NCBI GenBank assembly: GCA_021287075.1
Contig: JAJTBD010000002.1
Location: forward strand, 1-64,000
Source of the DNA: Micrococcales bacterium
GTDB taxonomy: Bacteria > Actinomycetota > Actinomycetes > Actinomycetales > Dermatophilaceae
Length of the DNA: 64,000 bases
Direction of reading: 5' to 3'
The translations under genes were made by a program, and so were the position numbers. This document shows, piece after piece, positions 34,894 through 45,572 of this stretch. The first letter of the stretch is position 1, and the number at the start of each line of letters is the position of its first letter. The notes under the pieces are model-generated. The model was not told the DNA's origin. It did not search any database and saw only the letters and a program-made list of their open reading frames with translations.

Positions 34894-36087
34894 GTGGACC
34901 ATCTCGCCATCCTCTTCGTCGAGCTCGGAGCGGTCTTCACCGCCCTGTCCGCGCTTGGCGCCCTCGCGCGCCGGGCTGGTCTCTCGCCCATCCCGCTTTT
35001 CCTGGTCGCGGGGCTGGCGTTTGGCGATGGCGGCCTCGTGCCGCTCGGCGAGAGCCAGGGCTTCGTGGAGGTCGGCGCCGAGATCGGCGTCATCCTGCTG
35101 CTGCTCACCCTCGGTCTGGAGTTCTCGGCGACCGAGCTGATCGCGAGCCTGCGGCTGCACCGCTCCTCGGGCCTGGTCGACCTCGTCCTCAACGCGCCGC
35201 CCGGCTTCGTCGCCGGGCTCCTGCTCGGACTGCCGTGGCAGGGCGCTCTCGCGCTGGCCGGGGTCACCTGGATCTCGTCCTCGGGCATCGTCGCCCGCGT
35301 CCTGAGCGACCTCGGCCGCCTCGGCAACCGGGAGACCCCCGGTGTGCTGTCGGTGCTCGTGCTCGAGGACATCGCCATGGCGCTCTATCTGCCTGTGCTC
35401 GTCGTGGTCCTCTCCGGCGGCGGCCCGCTGCGGGCGCTCGCCGGCGTGGCGATGGCGCTCTCGGCGGTGCTGCTGGTGCTGCTGGCCGCCCACCGGGCCG
35501 GTCACCGCGTCGGCCGCATGCTCACCCACGAGGACGACGAGCAGGTCATGCTCCGGGTCCTGGGGTTGACCCTCCTCGTCGCCGGCCTGGCCCAGGGGGT
35601 CGGCGCCTCGGCCGCCGTCGGGGCCTTCCTCGTCGGCATCGCGATCCCGCAGGACCTTGCCGAGCGCGCCCGCGGGATCCTCGCGCCGCTGCGTGACCTG
35701 TTCGCGTCCGTCTTCTTCATCGGATTCGGCCTGTCGACCGACCCCGGCGAGGTGCTCCCGGCCCTGCCCGCCGCGCTCGCCCTCGCCTTCGTCACGGCTG
35801 TCACCAAGGTCGCCACCGGGTGGTATGCCGCGGGCCGCGCCGGTGTGCGCGCCCGCGGCCGCCTGCGCGCGGGGACAGCCCTGATCGCGCGCGGCGAGTT
35901 CAGCATCGTCATCGCCGGGCTGGCCGTCTCCGCCGGGATCGCCGCGATCGGCCCCGTCGCCGCGGCCTATGTGATGGTCCTGGCTGTCCTCGGTCCGGTC
36001 CTGACGCGGTTCGTCGAGCCGCTCTATGACCGGCTCGCGCCCGCCGTCCCAGCCGTTGCCAGCCCCGTCACCCAGGAGCCCCGATGA
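34894..36087 (+). CDS. CPA2-family cation/proton antiporter (KhtU-like)
   Basis: 397 residues, about 12 membrane helices. LFLVAGLAFGDGGLVPLGES, EIGVILLLLTLGLEFSATEL, SSSGIVARVLSDLGRLGNRE, LARGEFSIVIAGLAVS-like RGEFSIVIAG and the GVGASAAVGAFLVGI region fit the KefB/NhaP2-like CPA2 fold. With the preceding KhtT it makes a two-part K+/H+ antiporter. GTG 34894. Confidence 0.88.
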   Translation: MDHLAILFVELGAVFTALSALGALARRAGLSPIPLFLVAGLAFGDGGLVPLGESQGFVEVGAEIGVILLLLTLGLEFSATELIASLRLHRSSGLVDLVLNAPPGFVAGLLLGLPWQGALALAGVTWISSSGIVARVLSDLGRLGNRETPGVLSVLVLEDIAMALYLPVLVVVLSGGGPLRALAGVAMALSAVLLVLLAAHRAGHRVGRMLTHEDDEQVMLRVLGLTLLVAGLAQGVGASAAVGAFLVGIAIPQDLAERARGILAPLRDLFASVFFIGFGLSTDPGEVLPALPAALALAFVTAVTKVATGWYAAGRAGVRARGRLRAGTALIARGEFSIVIAGLAVSAGIAAIGPVAAAYVMVLAVLGPVLTRFVEPLYDRLAPAVPAVASPVTQEPR

Positions 36088-36584
36088 GCCAGCAGCCCAC
36101 CCTCGAGCAGATCCGTGAGCTGCCGCGCGTCTATGAGCTGACCATCCCGGAGTCATTCACCGATGCCAACGGACACGTCAACATCGCCCGCTATCTCGAC
36201 ATCCACTCCGACGCGGGCTGGGCGCACATGCACCAGTTCGGGCTGGGGGAGGAGCACGCGAAGGAGGGCGGTGCCGGGATGTTCGACGTCGACCACCGGC
36301 TGCGCTATCTGCGCGAGATGCACGCCGGCGACCGCATCGCCGTCCATGTCCAGATCGTCGAGCGCACCGACAAGGCGGTGCGCACGCTCCAGTACATCGT
36401 CAACGAGACCCGCGAGGAACTGGCCAACACACTCGAGGCGGTCTCGCTCAGCGTCGACCTCGCCACCCGGCGGGTCACCCCGTGGTCGCCCGAGGCCATG
36501 GTCGGGCTCGACGAGCGCTTCGCCCTCGACCAGGGCCTGTCCTGGCAGCCCGTGCTCGACCCCGACCTGGACCTGCGCCGCTGA
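36084..36584 (+). CDS. Hot-dog-fold thioesterase
   Basis: 166 residues. VYELTIPESFTDANGHVNIA and RYLDIHSDAGWAHM is the 4HBT pattern with an Asp/His active site. The ending SLSVDLATRRVTPWSPE fits. An acyl-CoA thioesterase of unknown specificity. The start overlaps the antiporter stop by ATGA, although functional coupling is unclear. Confidence 0.75.
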   Translation: MSQQPTLEQIRELPRVYELTIPESFTDANGHVNIARYLDIHSDAGWAHMHQFGLGEEHAKEGGAGMFDVDHRLRYLREMHAGDRIAVHVQIVERTDKAVRTLQYIVNETREELANTLEAVSLSVDLATRRVTPWSPEAMVGLDERFALDQGLSWQPVLDPDLDLRR

Positions 36585-36691
36585 GGGTGTCCGCGGCATA
36601 CTCGGACATCGGGACCGGCCGACGTGGCGGCCGGCGCGCGACATGCCTGTTGTGGAGGGGCTGGTGAGCACGGAGCGGTGCGAACCGGACG

Positions 36692-36740
36692 CTTAGGGTG
36701 ACGCAACCCACGTTTACCCGGCGGTAGGGGTCGCCCTAAG
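36692..36740. promoter_or_regulatory. Inverted repeat upstream of pntAB
   Basis: CTTAGGGTGAC (36692-36702) and GTCGCCCTAAG (36730-36740) form an 11-bp inverted repeat with one mismatch and a 27-nt spacer. The spacer includes the near-palindrome TACCCGGCGGTA. It sits about 90 bases before pntA, a good place for a regulator binding site. Confidence 0.45.
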
Positions 36741-36826
36741 GTCCTGCGTCAGTTGCCAGACTGGACAACGCACGATGAGGTGACGCCCGGCCACCAGCCA
36801 GCCGGGCTCGAGCGGAGAGTGTGAGC

Positions 36827-38373
36827 ATGCGCATCGGTGTGCCCGCGGAGTCCAGCGCTGCCGAGCGCCGGGTTGCCGCAACCCCCAAGACCGTCGAACA
36901 GCTGAGGAAACTCGGCTACGACGTCGCCATCGAGCGGGGCGCCGGCGAGCGCGCCGCCTTCCCCGACGCGGCCTACGAGGCCGCCGGCGCCGAGATCGTC
37001 GACGGCGACACGGCCTGGGGCAGCGACATCGTCCTGAAGATCAACGCGCCGACCGACGAGGAGATCGGCCGCATGCGCGAGGGGACCGCCATGGCCTCAC
37101 TCCTCTCGCCTGCCATCAACCCCGACCTGGTCGACCGGCTCGCCACGCGCGGCGTCACCGCGCTCGCGATGGACGCCGTGCCGCGCATCTCGCGGGCGCA
37201 GGCCCTCGACGTGCTCTCCTCGATGGCCAACCTCGGCGGCTACCGCGCGGTGATCGAGGCGGCCAACGAGTTCGGCTCGCTCTTCACTGGCCAGGTCACC
37301 GCCGCCGGCAAGGTTCCGCCCGCCAAGGTCCTCGTCATCGGCGCCGGCGTGGCCGGCCTCGCCGCCATCGGCACGGCCAACAGCCTCGGCGCGATCGTGC
37401 GCGCCTTCGACGTGCGCCCCGAGGTCGCCGAGCAGGTCGAGTCGATGGGCGCCGAGTTCCTCAAGGTCGACATGTCCGACCAGGAGGTCTCCAGCGACGG
37501 CTACGCCAAGGAGACCTCCGAGGAGTTCAACCAGCGCGTCTCGGCCGTCTATGCGGAGCAGGCCAAGGACGTCGACATCATCATCACGACGGCCCTGATC
37601 CCGGGCCGCCCGGCGCCGCGGCTGCTCACCGAGGAGATGGTCGCCTCGATGAAGCCCGGCTCGGTCATCGTCGACATGGCCGCCGGCTCCGGCGGCAATG
37701 TCGCCGGCTCCAAGGCCGACGAGAAGGTCGTCACCCCCAACGGCGTCACGATCCTCGGCTACACCGACCTCCCGGGTCGGCTGCCCACGCAGGCCAGCCA
37801 ACTCTTCGGCACCAACCAGGTCAACATGCTCAAGCTGATGACCCCCGACAAGGACGGCCAGCTCGTCCTCGACATGGAGGACCCGGTCCAGCGCGGCATG
37901 ACCGTCTCCCAGGGCGGCGAGGTGATGTGGCCGCCGCCCAAGGTCCAGGTCTCGGCCGCCCAGCCGGCCCCGGAGGCCGCCCCGGCCCCCGAGCCCAAGC
38001 CCGCCAAGGAGCCGATGAGCTCGGGCACCAAGCTGGCCCTGCTCGGCGTCGCCGCGCTCGCCTTCCTCGCCATCGCGGCATTCTCGCCCGAGCCCTTCCT
38101 CGGGCACTTCATGGTCTTCATGCTCTCGGTCGTCATCGGCTTCTATGTCATCGGCAATGTGCACCACGCGCTGCACACCCCGCTGATGTCGGTCACCAAC
38201 GCGATCAGCGGCATCATCGTCGTCGGCGCGCTCCTCCAGGTCGGCCACGAGGGCAAGCTCTGGGTCAGCGTGCTGGCCTTCCTCGGCATCCTCGTCGCGA
38301 GCATCAACGTCTTCGGTGGCTTCACCGTCACCGGTCGAATGCTCGAGATGTTCAAGCGAGAGGACACCCCCCG

Positions 38374-38377
<4 letters not shown>
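36827..38377 (+). CDS. pntA: NAD(P) transhydrogenase subunit alpha
   Basis: 516 residues. Proton-translocating transhydrogenase, transferring hydride between NADH and NADP+. N-terminal [20 protein letters not shown] and the NAD-binding [20 protein letters not shown] near residue 170. [20 protein letters not shown] follows. Residues 397 on are the membrane part ([59 protein letters not shown]), so the two alpha polypeptides of some bacteria are fused here. Start ATG 36827 with GGAGAG. Confidence 0.95.
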
Positions 38378-39810
<1,433 letters not shown>

Positions 39811-39828
39811 CCGCGTTCCGGGCCGTCG

Positions 39829-39864
39829 CACTCGCCGTCTCCTCTTTCTGGGAGGCGGCGAGTG
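39829..39864 (+). terminator. Terminator after pntB
   Basis: A stem of about 14 bp with one G-T pair: CACTCGCCG plus TCTCC against GGAGG plus CGGCGAGTG, with loop TCTTTCTG. It lies 19 bases after the stop of pntB. Confidence 0.65.
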
Positions 39865-40005
39865 TCGCTGTCTGTGCCCCGGTCACGGGGGGCTATGCCG
39901 AGGGTCAGGAGGTGGGCTAACCCCCGTGTGCTCATGACGTCGCGCCCCTAGCGTTGTGGTGCAGGAGTTGAGCAACCAGCCCGCACACACCAAGGGGAGA
40001 ACGAC

Positions 40006-40842
40006 ATGTTCCGCACACAGGCACGCCACGCGGCTGCCACTGGCGAGGGGACCGGAGGCGCGAGGGGTGCCACGGCGGGCGGCGGCGGGGGAGCGGCCGG
40101 CGACGGCACGCCGTCCCGGGCTCCCGCGGCATACCTCTCGGGGGTCACCAAGACCTATGGGCTCGGCGAGACGACCGTCCAGGCCCTCGACGATGTCAGC
40201 GTGGAGTTCGCGGCCGGGGAGTTCACCGCGGTCATGGGCCCCTCGGGCTCCGGCAAGTCGACGCTGATGCACTGCGCCGCCGGGCTCGACACCGTGGACT
40301 CGGGCGGGGTGTGGATCGGCGAGACCGACATCACCCGGCTCAAGGACAACGACCTGACCGAGCTGCGCCGCGACCGCGTCGGCTTCGTCTTCCAGTCCTT
40401 CAACCTCGTGACCACCCTGTCGGCCCGCGAGAACATCCTGCTGCCCCTGGACATCGCCGGCCGCAGACCCGACCCGCAGTGGTTCGAGTCGGTCGTGCAG
40501 GCGACGGGCCTGGCCGACCGGCTGGGGCACCGCCCTGCACAGCTCTCCGGCGGCCAGCAGCAGCGGGTCGCCTGCGCCCGGGCCATGGTCAGCCGGCCCG
40601 AGATCATCTTCGCCGACGAGCCCACCGGCAATCTCGACTCCCTTTCTGGCGCAGAGGTGCTCGGCTTCCTGCGCGAGAGCGTCGACCAGCGCGGCCAGAC
40701 GATCGTCATGGTCACCCACGACCCGAGCGCGGCCGGTCGCACCGACCGGGTGCTCTTCCTGGCCGACGGGCGCATCGTCGATGAGATGCGGGAGCCGACC
40801 GCCGAGCGCGTGCTCGAGCGGATGAAGGCATTCGAGGGCTGA
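40006..40842 (+). CDS. MacB/LolD-type ABC transporter ATP-binding protein
   Basis: 278 residues. ATPase begins after a 45-residue Gly/Ala-rich N-terminal stretch. Walker A GPSGSGKST near residue 78, QSFNLVTTLSARENILLPLD, LSGGQQQRVACARA, and Walker B IIFADEPTGNLDSLSG. The 278-residue length is longer than most LolD-like ATPases because of the N-terminal extension. RBS GGGGAG before ATG 40006. Followed 5 bases on by its FtsX-like permease. Confidence 0.93.
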   Translation: MFRTQARHAAATGEGTGGARGATAGGGGGAAGDGTPSRAPAAYLSGVTKTYGLGETTVQALDDVSVEFAAGEFTAVMGPSGSGKSTLMHCAAGLDTVDSGGVWIGETDITRLKDNDLTELRRDRVGFVFQSFNLVTTLSARENILLPLDIAGRRPDPQWFESVVQATGLADRLGHRPAQLSGGQQQRVACARAMVSRPEIIFADEPTGNLDSLSGAEVLGFLRESVDQRGQTIVMVTHDPSAAGRTDRVLFLADGRIVDEMREPTAERVLERMKAFEG

Positions 40843-40847
40843 GTCAG

Positions 40848-43385
40848 ATGCTCAAGGCCTCCTGGAAGTCGTTCCTGGCGCGCAAGCTGCGCCTGTTCAT
40901 GAGCGCCATCGCGATCGTGCTCGGCGTCGGCTTCGTCGCCGGGTCGCTCATCTTCACCGACGGCCTCTCCCGCACCTTCACCGGGATCTCCGAGGGCGGC
41001 GTCGGCGATGTCCACGTGCGTCCCGCCGGGGCCAGCGGAGGCGAGGACTCCCTCGTGTCGGCGACGGTGCCCGGGTCCCTGCTCTCCCAGGTCAGGGGCC
41101 TCAAGGGCGTCGCGCAGGCCGACGGCAATGTGATGGACTTCGCCACCTTCGTCATCGGTGAGAACGGCAAACCCATTGGGGGACAAGGCCCTCCCGGGAT
41201 CGCCGTCAACTACTCCGACGCCCCGTCGATGACCGGCCAGCGCATCTTCCGGCTGGTCGACGGCCGGGTGCCGACCAAGGCGGGCGAGGTCATGCTCGAC
41301 ACCAACACCGCGCGCCGGGCCGGCTACAGCATCGGCGAGACGGTGCCCTTCGTCGTCAGCGTCGGCGACCAGCCGCGGCAGAGCGGCACCCTGGTCGGCA
41401 CGATGGAGTTCGGCCAGGGCGGGATGGCCGGCGCGAGCCTGGTCGTGCTCGACACCGCCTCGGCCCAGCGGATCTTCCACGGCGGCAAGGACGTCTACAA
41501 CGACCTCCAGCTGACCGCGGCCGACGGTGTCTCCGCCGACGAGCTGCGCGCCACCGTCGCCGCCGCCCTCCCCAGCGGCTACGAGGCCGTCACCGGGGCC
41601 AAGGTCGCCGACGAGACCAAGGGCGAGTTCGAGACGATGCTCAGCTTCATCAACACCTTCCTGCTCGTCTTCGGCGGGGTCTCGCTCTTTGTCGGGTCCT
41701 TCCTGATCATCAACACCTTCTCGATCCTGGTCGCCCAGCGCTCCCGTGAGCTGGCCATGTTCCGGGCGATCGGCGCCAAGCGAGGCCAGGTCACCCGCTC
41801 GGTCCTGCTCGAGGCGCTCGTCGTCGGCCTCATCGGCGCCACGCTCGGCACCTTCTTCGGGCTCGTGCTCGCCCAGGGCATCAAGGTGCTCTTCAAGAGC
41901 TTTGGCCTCGACATGTCCGGCACGCCCCTCACCCTCTCCCTGCGCACCGCGCTGATCGCGTACGCCGTGGGCATCATCGTGACGCTCATCGCGGCATACC
42001 TCCCGGCCCGGAGGGCTGGTCAGGTGGCGCCCGTCGCCGCCATGCGCGACGACGTCGCGATGGCCGAAGGGTCCCTGCACGGGCGCGTCGTCGTCGGTGC
42101 CGTGGTCATGGCGCTCGGTGCGCTCGGCATGGGCCTGGGCCTGTTCACCGACGTGGGGGAGCGCATGTGGCTGATCGGGGCCGGCATCTTCGGGCTGGTG
42201 CTCGGCACCGCGATGACCAGCCCGGTCGTGGGGCGCCCCTTCCTCGCGGTCCTCGGCGCGGCATACCGCCGGATGTTCGGGTCGGTGGGGCACATGGCCG
42301 CCGAGAACTCCGTGCGCAACCCGCGCCGCACCGCGGCGACCGCCTCGGCGCTGATGATCGGCACCACCCTGGTGGCGATGATGGCGGTCATCGGAGCCTC
42401 GACGACCACCAGCCTCGACAAGCAGATCAAGGAGCAGTTCGCGGCCGACTACCTGGTCGGCAACCTCGTCGGGACCGGCTTCTCGCCGGCCATCACCCAG
42501 CAGATCGCCGCGGTCGACGGTGTCGACGTCGTCTCCCCGCTGCGCTTCGCACCGGTGCAGATCGAGGGCAAGCGCGACTATGTCACGGCCATCGACCCGG
42601 CCACCTTCGGCAGGGTGACGCCGGTGACCATGGTCGAGGGCCGGCTCACCGACCTCGGCACAGACGAGATCCTGGTGCCCGACACCAAGCGGTCGATGGC
42701 CAAGGTCGGGGCCACTGTGCCGGTGACCTTCGGGTCCAAGCAGATCCAGGCCAAGGTCGCGGGGGTCTATGAGGAGAACCCGTCTTTGAGCGGATATCTC
42801 TTCTCCACCAAGACATTCGACGCCGCCGGACTGGTCCCGCTGGACAACCGGGTCTTCATCGTGGCCGACGAGGGCGCCGACACCGCCGCGCTCAAGGCCG
42901 GCGTCGAGAAGGTCCTGGAGCCGCTGCCGACCGTCACGATCAAGGACCAGGCCGACTTCGCCGAGCAGCAGCGCGGCCAGATCGACCAGATGCTCTACAT
43001 GATCTATGCGCTCCTCGGCCTGGCCGTCATCATCGCCGTGCTCGGCATCATCAACACCCTTGCCCTGTCGGTCATCGAGCGCACCCGCGAGATCGGGCTG
43101 CTGCGGGCGGTGGGCCTCAAGCGGCGCCAGCTCTCGCAGATGATCCGGCTGGAGTCGGTCGCGATCGCCCTCCTCGGGGCCGTGCTCGGGCTGGGTCTCG
43201 GGGTCGCGTGCGGCATCGCGGTGCAGCGGGCGATGGTCGACGAGGGCATCACCGAGCTGGCCATCCCCTGGCTGGGCATCATCGGCGCGGTGGTGCTGGC
43301 GGCCGTCGTCGGGGTGCTGGCCGCGGTGTGGCCGGCCCGCCGCGGCGCGCGGCTCGATGTGCTGGAGGCGATCCAGACCGCATAG
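40848..43385 (+). CDS. FtsX/MacB-like ABC transporter permease
   Basis: 845 residues with two FtsX repeats. N-terminal helix FMSAIAIVLGVGFVAGSLIF, first FtsX domain near residues 265-395 (NTFSILVAQRSRELAMFRAI, GAKRGQVTRSVLLEALVVGL), a second soluble MacB_PCD-like region, and a final FtsX domain (NTLALSVIERTREIGLLRAV, GLKRRQLSQMIRLESVAIAL). With the preceding ATPase it forms an efflux or envelope-transport ABC system. Substrate unknown. Confidence 0.92.
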   Translation: MLKASWKSFLARKLRLFMSAIAIVLGVGFVAGSLIFTDGLSRTFTGISEGGVGDVHVRPAGASGGEDSLVSATVPGSLLSQVRGLKGVAQADGNVMDFATFVIGENGKPIGGQGPPGIAVNYSDAPSMTGQRIFRLVDGRVPTKAGEVMLDTNTARRAGYSIGETVPFVVSVGDQPRQSGTLVGTMEFGQGGMAGASLVVLDTASAQRIFHGGKDVYNDLQLTAADGVSADELRATVAAALPSGYEAVTGAKVADETKGEFETMLSFINTFLLVFGGVSLFVGSFLIINTFSILVAQRSRELAMFRAIGAKRGQVTRSVLLEALVVGLIGATLGTFFGLVLAQGIKVLFKSFGLDMSGTPLTLSLRTALIAYAVGIIVTLIAAYLPARRAGQVAPVAAMRDDVAMAEGSLHGRVVVGAVVMALGALGMGLGLFTDVGERMWLIGAGIFGLVLGTAMTSPVVGRPFLAVLGAAYRRMFGSVGHMAAENSVRNPRRTAATASALMIGTTLVAMMAVIGASTTTSLDKQIKEQFAADYLVGNLVGTGFSPAITQQIAAVDGVDVVSPLRFAPVQIEGKRDYVTAIDPATFGRVTPVTMVEGRLTDLGTDEILVPDTKRSMAKVGATVPVTFGSKQIQAKVAGVYEENPSLSGYLFSTKTFDAAGLVPLDNRVFIVADEGADTAALKAGVEKVLEPLPTVTIKDQADFAEQQRGQIDQMLYMIYALLGLAVIIAVLGIINTLALSVIERTREIGLLRAVGLKRRQLSQMIRLESVAIALLGAVLGLGLGVACGIAVQRAMVDEGITELAIPWLGIIGAVVLAAVVGVLAAVWPARRGARLDVLEAIQTA

Positions 43386-43481
43386 ACCGGTGCGCCCGCG
43401 GGAGGTCAGGGGCCCGTGGGCGCACCCCGCGCGGACAGGGGCGTCCGCGCTGGCGTGGGCAGGGGACCCACGCCGACCGGG

Positions 43482-43517
43482 AGGTATGCCGCGGGCCGCA
43501 CGGCTCGCGGCATACCT
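43482..43517. terminator. Inverted pair of GTATGCCGC words
   Basis: AGGTATGCCGCGGGCCG (43482-43498) and CGGCTCGCGGCATACCT (43501-43517) pair over 17 bp with one mismatch. It is a hairpin of two intact words at the 3' end of the ABC operon. Confidence 0.65.
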
Positions 43518-43536
43518 GTCTCTCGCCCGCGCTTTC

Positions 43537-43591
43537 GCCCATTTGGGCAGAAACGCGACGTCGCGGCGGGTGCGTTTTAGCCCAAATGGGC
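43537..43591. terminator. Long hairpin flanked by CCCATTTGGG / CCCAAATGGG cores
   Basis: GCCCATTTGGGCAGAAACGC (43537-43556) and GCGTTTTAGCCCAAATGGGC (43572-43591) pair with two mismatches around a 15-nt GC-rich loop. The right arm is the first unit of the tandem array. Confidence 0.6.
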
Positions 43592-43706
43592 ACGATCGCC
43601 CCGTGGGCCTGCCCCGAGCGCTTTAGCCCACGTGGGCACGATCGCCCCGTGGGCCTGCCCCGAGCGCTTTAGCCCACGTGGGCACGATCGCCCCGTGGGC
43701 CTGCCC
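43576..43706. repeat. 46-bp tandem repeat, about 2.85 units
   Basis: Units start at 43576, 43622 and 43668. Units 2 and 3 are identical as far as they overlap. Unit 1 differs only in the palindrome core, AAAT instead of ACGT. Each unit reads TTTAGCCCacgtGGGC, ACGATCGCCCCGTGGGCC, TGCCCCGAGCGC. The core is the same element found around the VOC gene at 18.8 and 19.6 kb. Confidence 0.75.
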
Positions 43707-43725
43707 TCCGAGGCGGGGCCCTGCG

Positions 43726-45432
43726 TCAGTCGGCCACGCACTCCGGCGGCAGGTCGAACCAGCGCAGGTGCTCGAAGTCGGCACTGACGCAGCCGGTCAG
43801 CCCGGCATCGAGCGAGGGGGGTGTCGCCTCGCGCATGACCCGCTCGCCCTCTGCCAGATAGCCGGCAAGGACGGACTCGGGGGCTGTCGTCTGATGCCGG
43901 GGATAGGCCATCTCGCCTGTGTCATAACGGATCTCGGCCAGTCGCAGCGGCGGCTCACCGGTGCCGCGACGGTGCACCCACAGGCCCCGGTCGACATCAA
44001 AGCGGTAGTCGCCGAGCAGCCGCCAGCCCTCGCGCGCGACGAGCCGGACGGCCTCGACGATGTAGTCGGCGACGGCTGGGGAGATGAAGTAGTTGAAGTT
44101 GATCCGCACCCAGCCGGGCTTGATGCCCTCGCAGCCGCCGGAGATCTCGCGCTCGAACTCGTGGGAGGTCTCGAGGTCGATGCCGAGCAGCCGGTGGCCA
44201 TAGGGGCCGGCGCACGCGCAGCCGCCGCGGGCCTGGATGCCGAAGAGGTCGTTGAGGAGGGAGACGACGTAGTTGTGATGCAGCATCCGCCCGCTGGGGG
44301 AGCGGACGACGAAGGAGACGATCGAGAGCCGTTCTGCCGCAACGTTGCCCAGCACCTCGATGGTCGGCTCGGCAAGCCAGGCCTCCATGGCGCGCCGCAG
44401 ATAGTGGTCCTCGTGGGCGCGGATCGTCTCGACCCCGACGGCCTGCTTGAGCTGGAAGACAAGACCGGCGCGGATGGACTCGACGATCGCGGGTGTGCCG
44501 CCCTCCTCGCGCGCCTCGGGGTCCTCGAGATAGTGGTGCTCCTCGCTGTTGACATAGGAGACGGTGCCGCCGCCGGGCACGTCGGGCACCGCGTTGGTGA
44601 GCAGCTCGCGGCGCACGACGAGCACGCCGGGCGTCGATGGCCCGCCGACGAACTTGTGCGGCGAGAGGAAGATCGCGTCCTTGGCCGTCGCGGGGTCGGT
44701 GCCGTCGCCCTGCATCTCGATCTCGACATAGGGCCCGGCCGCGGCGAAGTCCCAGAAGGCGAGCGCACCGTGCTCGTGCAGCAGGCGGGTGATGCCGTGG
44801 GTGTCCGAGACGATGCCGGTGACATTGGAGGCGGCGGAGAAGGAGCCGATCCTGAGGGGCCGCGCGGCATACTCCTCCAGCAGCTCGCGCAGCCGCGCCT
44901 GGTCGATGTGGCCGTCGAGGTCCTGTGGCACCTGCACGACATCGGCGATCGACTCGCGCCACGGGAGCTCGTTGGAGTGGTGCTCATAGGGGCCGATGAA
45001 GACGACCGGGCGCTGGTCCGCGGGGATGCGCCCCGAGAGCCCGTATGCCGCGTCCAGCCCCGCGGGCAGGCGCAGCTCGAGGATGCCGACGAGTTTGGCG
45101 ATCGCGCCGGTGCAGCCCGACCCGGCAAAGATGACGGCGGTCGACCCGTCGCCGCCCACACACTCCTTGATGATCGCCCGGGCCTCCTCGCGCAGCCGCG
45201 TCGTCTGAAGCCCCGTGCCGGAGGACTCGGTGTGGGTGTTGGCATAGCGCGGCAGCACCTCGGCACGCAGGTAGTCCTCGAGGAAGGCCAGGGACCGCCC
45301 GGACGCGGTGTAGTCGGCATAGGTCACCCGCCGCGCGCCGTAGGGGCCCGTCATCACCTGGTCGTCGCCGATGATCGACTCACGGATCGTGTGCAGCAGC
45401 GCGGACTCGGGTGGCGGCGTGGCGGTGGTCAC
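43726..45432 (-). CDS. Class V aminotransferase / cysteine desulfurase-like protein
   Basis: 568 residues, longer than NifS/SufS (about 400). VMTGPYGARRVTYADYTASG, NTHTESSGTG, FAGSGCTGAIAKL, GPYEHHSNELPWRES and the PLP-lysine motif FLSPHKFVGGPSTPGV near residue 258. A Cys-bearing RGGCACAGPYG loop near residue 405 sits where the catalytic Cys of cysteine desulfurases is found, but a sulfur role is not proven. The last 150 residues (DFEHLRWFDLPPE) form an extension. GTG 45432 follows TAGACT by 7 nt (leaderless). The 3' end faces the ABC permease. Confidence 0.82.
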   Translation of the reverse strand: MTTATPPPESALLHTIRESIIGDDQVMTGPYGARRVTYADYTASGRSLAFLEDYLRAEVLPRYANTHTESSGTGLQTTRLREEARAIIKECVGGDGSTAVIFAGSGCTGAIAKLVGILELRLPAGLDAAYGLSGRIPADQRPVVFIGPYEHHSNELPWRESIADVVQVPQDLDGHIDQARLRELLEEYAARPLRIGSFSAASNVTGIVSDTHGITRLLHEHGALAFWDFAAAGPYVEIEMQGDGTDPATAKDAIFLSPHKFVGGPSTPGVLVVRRELLTNAVPDVPGGGTVSYVNSEEHHYLEDPEAREEGGTPAIVESIRAGLVFQLKQAVGVETIRAHEDHYLRRAMEAWLAEPTIEVLGNVAAERLSIVSFVVRSPSGRMLHHNYVVSLLNDLFGIQARGGCACAGPYGHRLLGIDLETSHEFEREISGGCEGIKPGWVRINFNYFISPAVADYIVEAVRLVAREGWRLLGDYRFDVDRGLWVHRRGTGEPPLRLAEIRYDTGEMAYPRHQTTAPESVLAGYLAEGERVMREATPPSLDAGLTGCVSADFEHLRWFDLPPECVAD

Positions 45433-45572
45433 CCCGCCGAGTCTAGGCACAGTGCCCCAGGGGGTATGCCGCCGCGGCGACGTGACCGGCGGGACCCGCA
45501 GTGGGCCCGATCGCTGTCGTCATGGCAGCAGCAACCGGTCCCAAAGCACGGCGGAGTCCTGCGGTGGCGCCG

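Larger units (their letters stand above)
43386..43725. other. Intergenic region with two hairpins and a 46-bp tandem repeat
   Basis: 340 bases between the convergent ABC permease and the class V aminotransferase, without a supported gene. It contains a GTATGCCGC inverted-pair hairpin (43482-43517), a second long hairpin (43537-43591), and a tandem array (43576-43706), described separately. Transcription arriving from both sides could end here. Confidence 0.65.

Noticed and set aside
40155..42293. 712-codon minus frame opposite the ABC exporter
   Set aside because: Glu/Asp/His-rich repetitive composition, no domain. The ABC ATPase and FtsX motifs are on the plus strand.
43576..43706. Possible CRISPR array
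   Set aside because: The 46-bp units are contiguous with no unique spacers, and no cas genes are seen.
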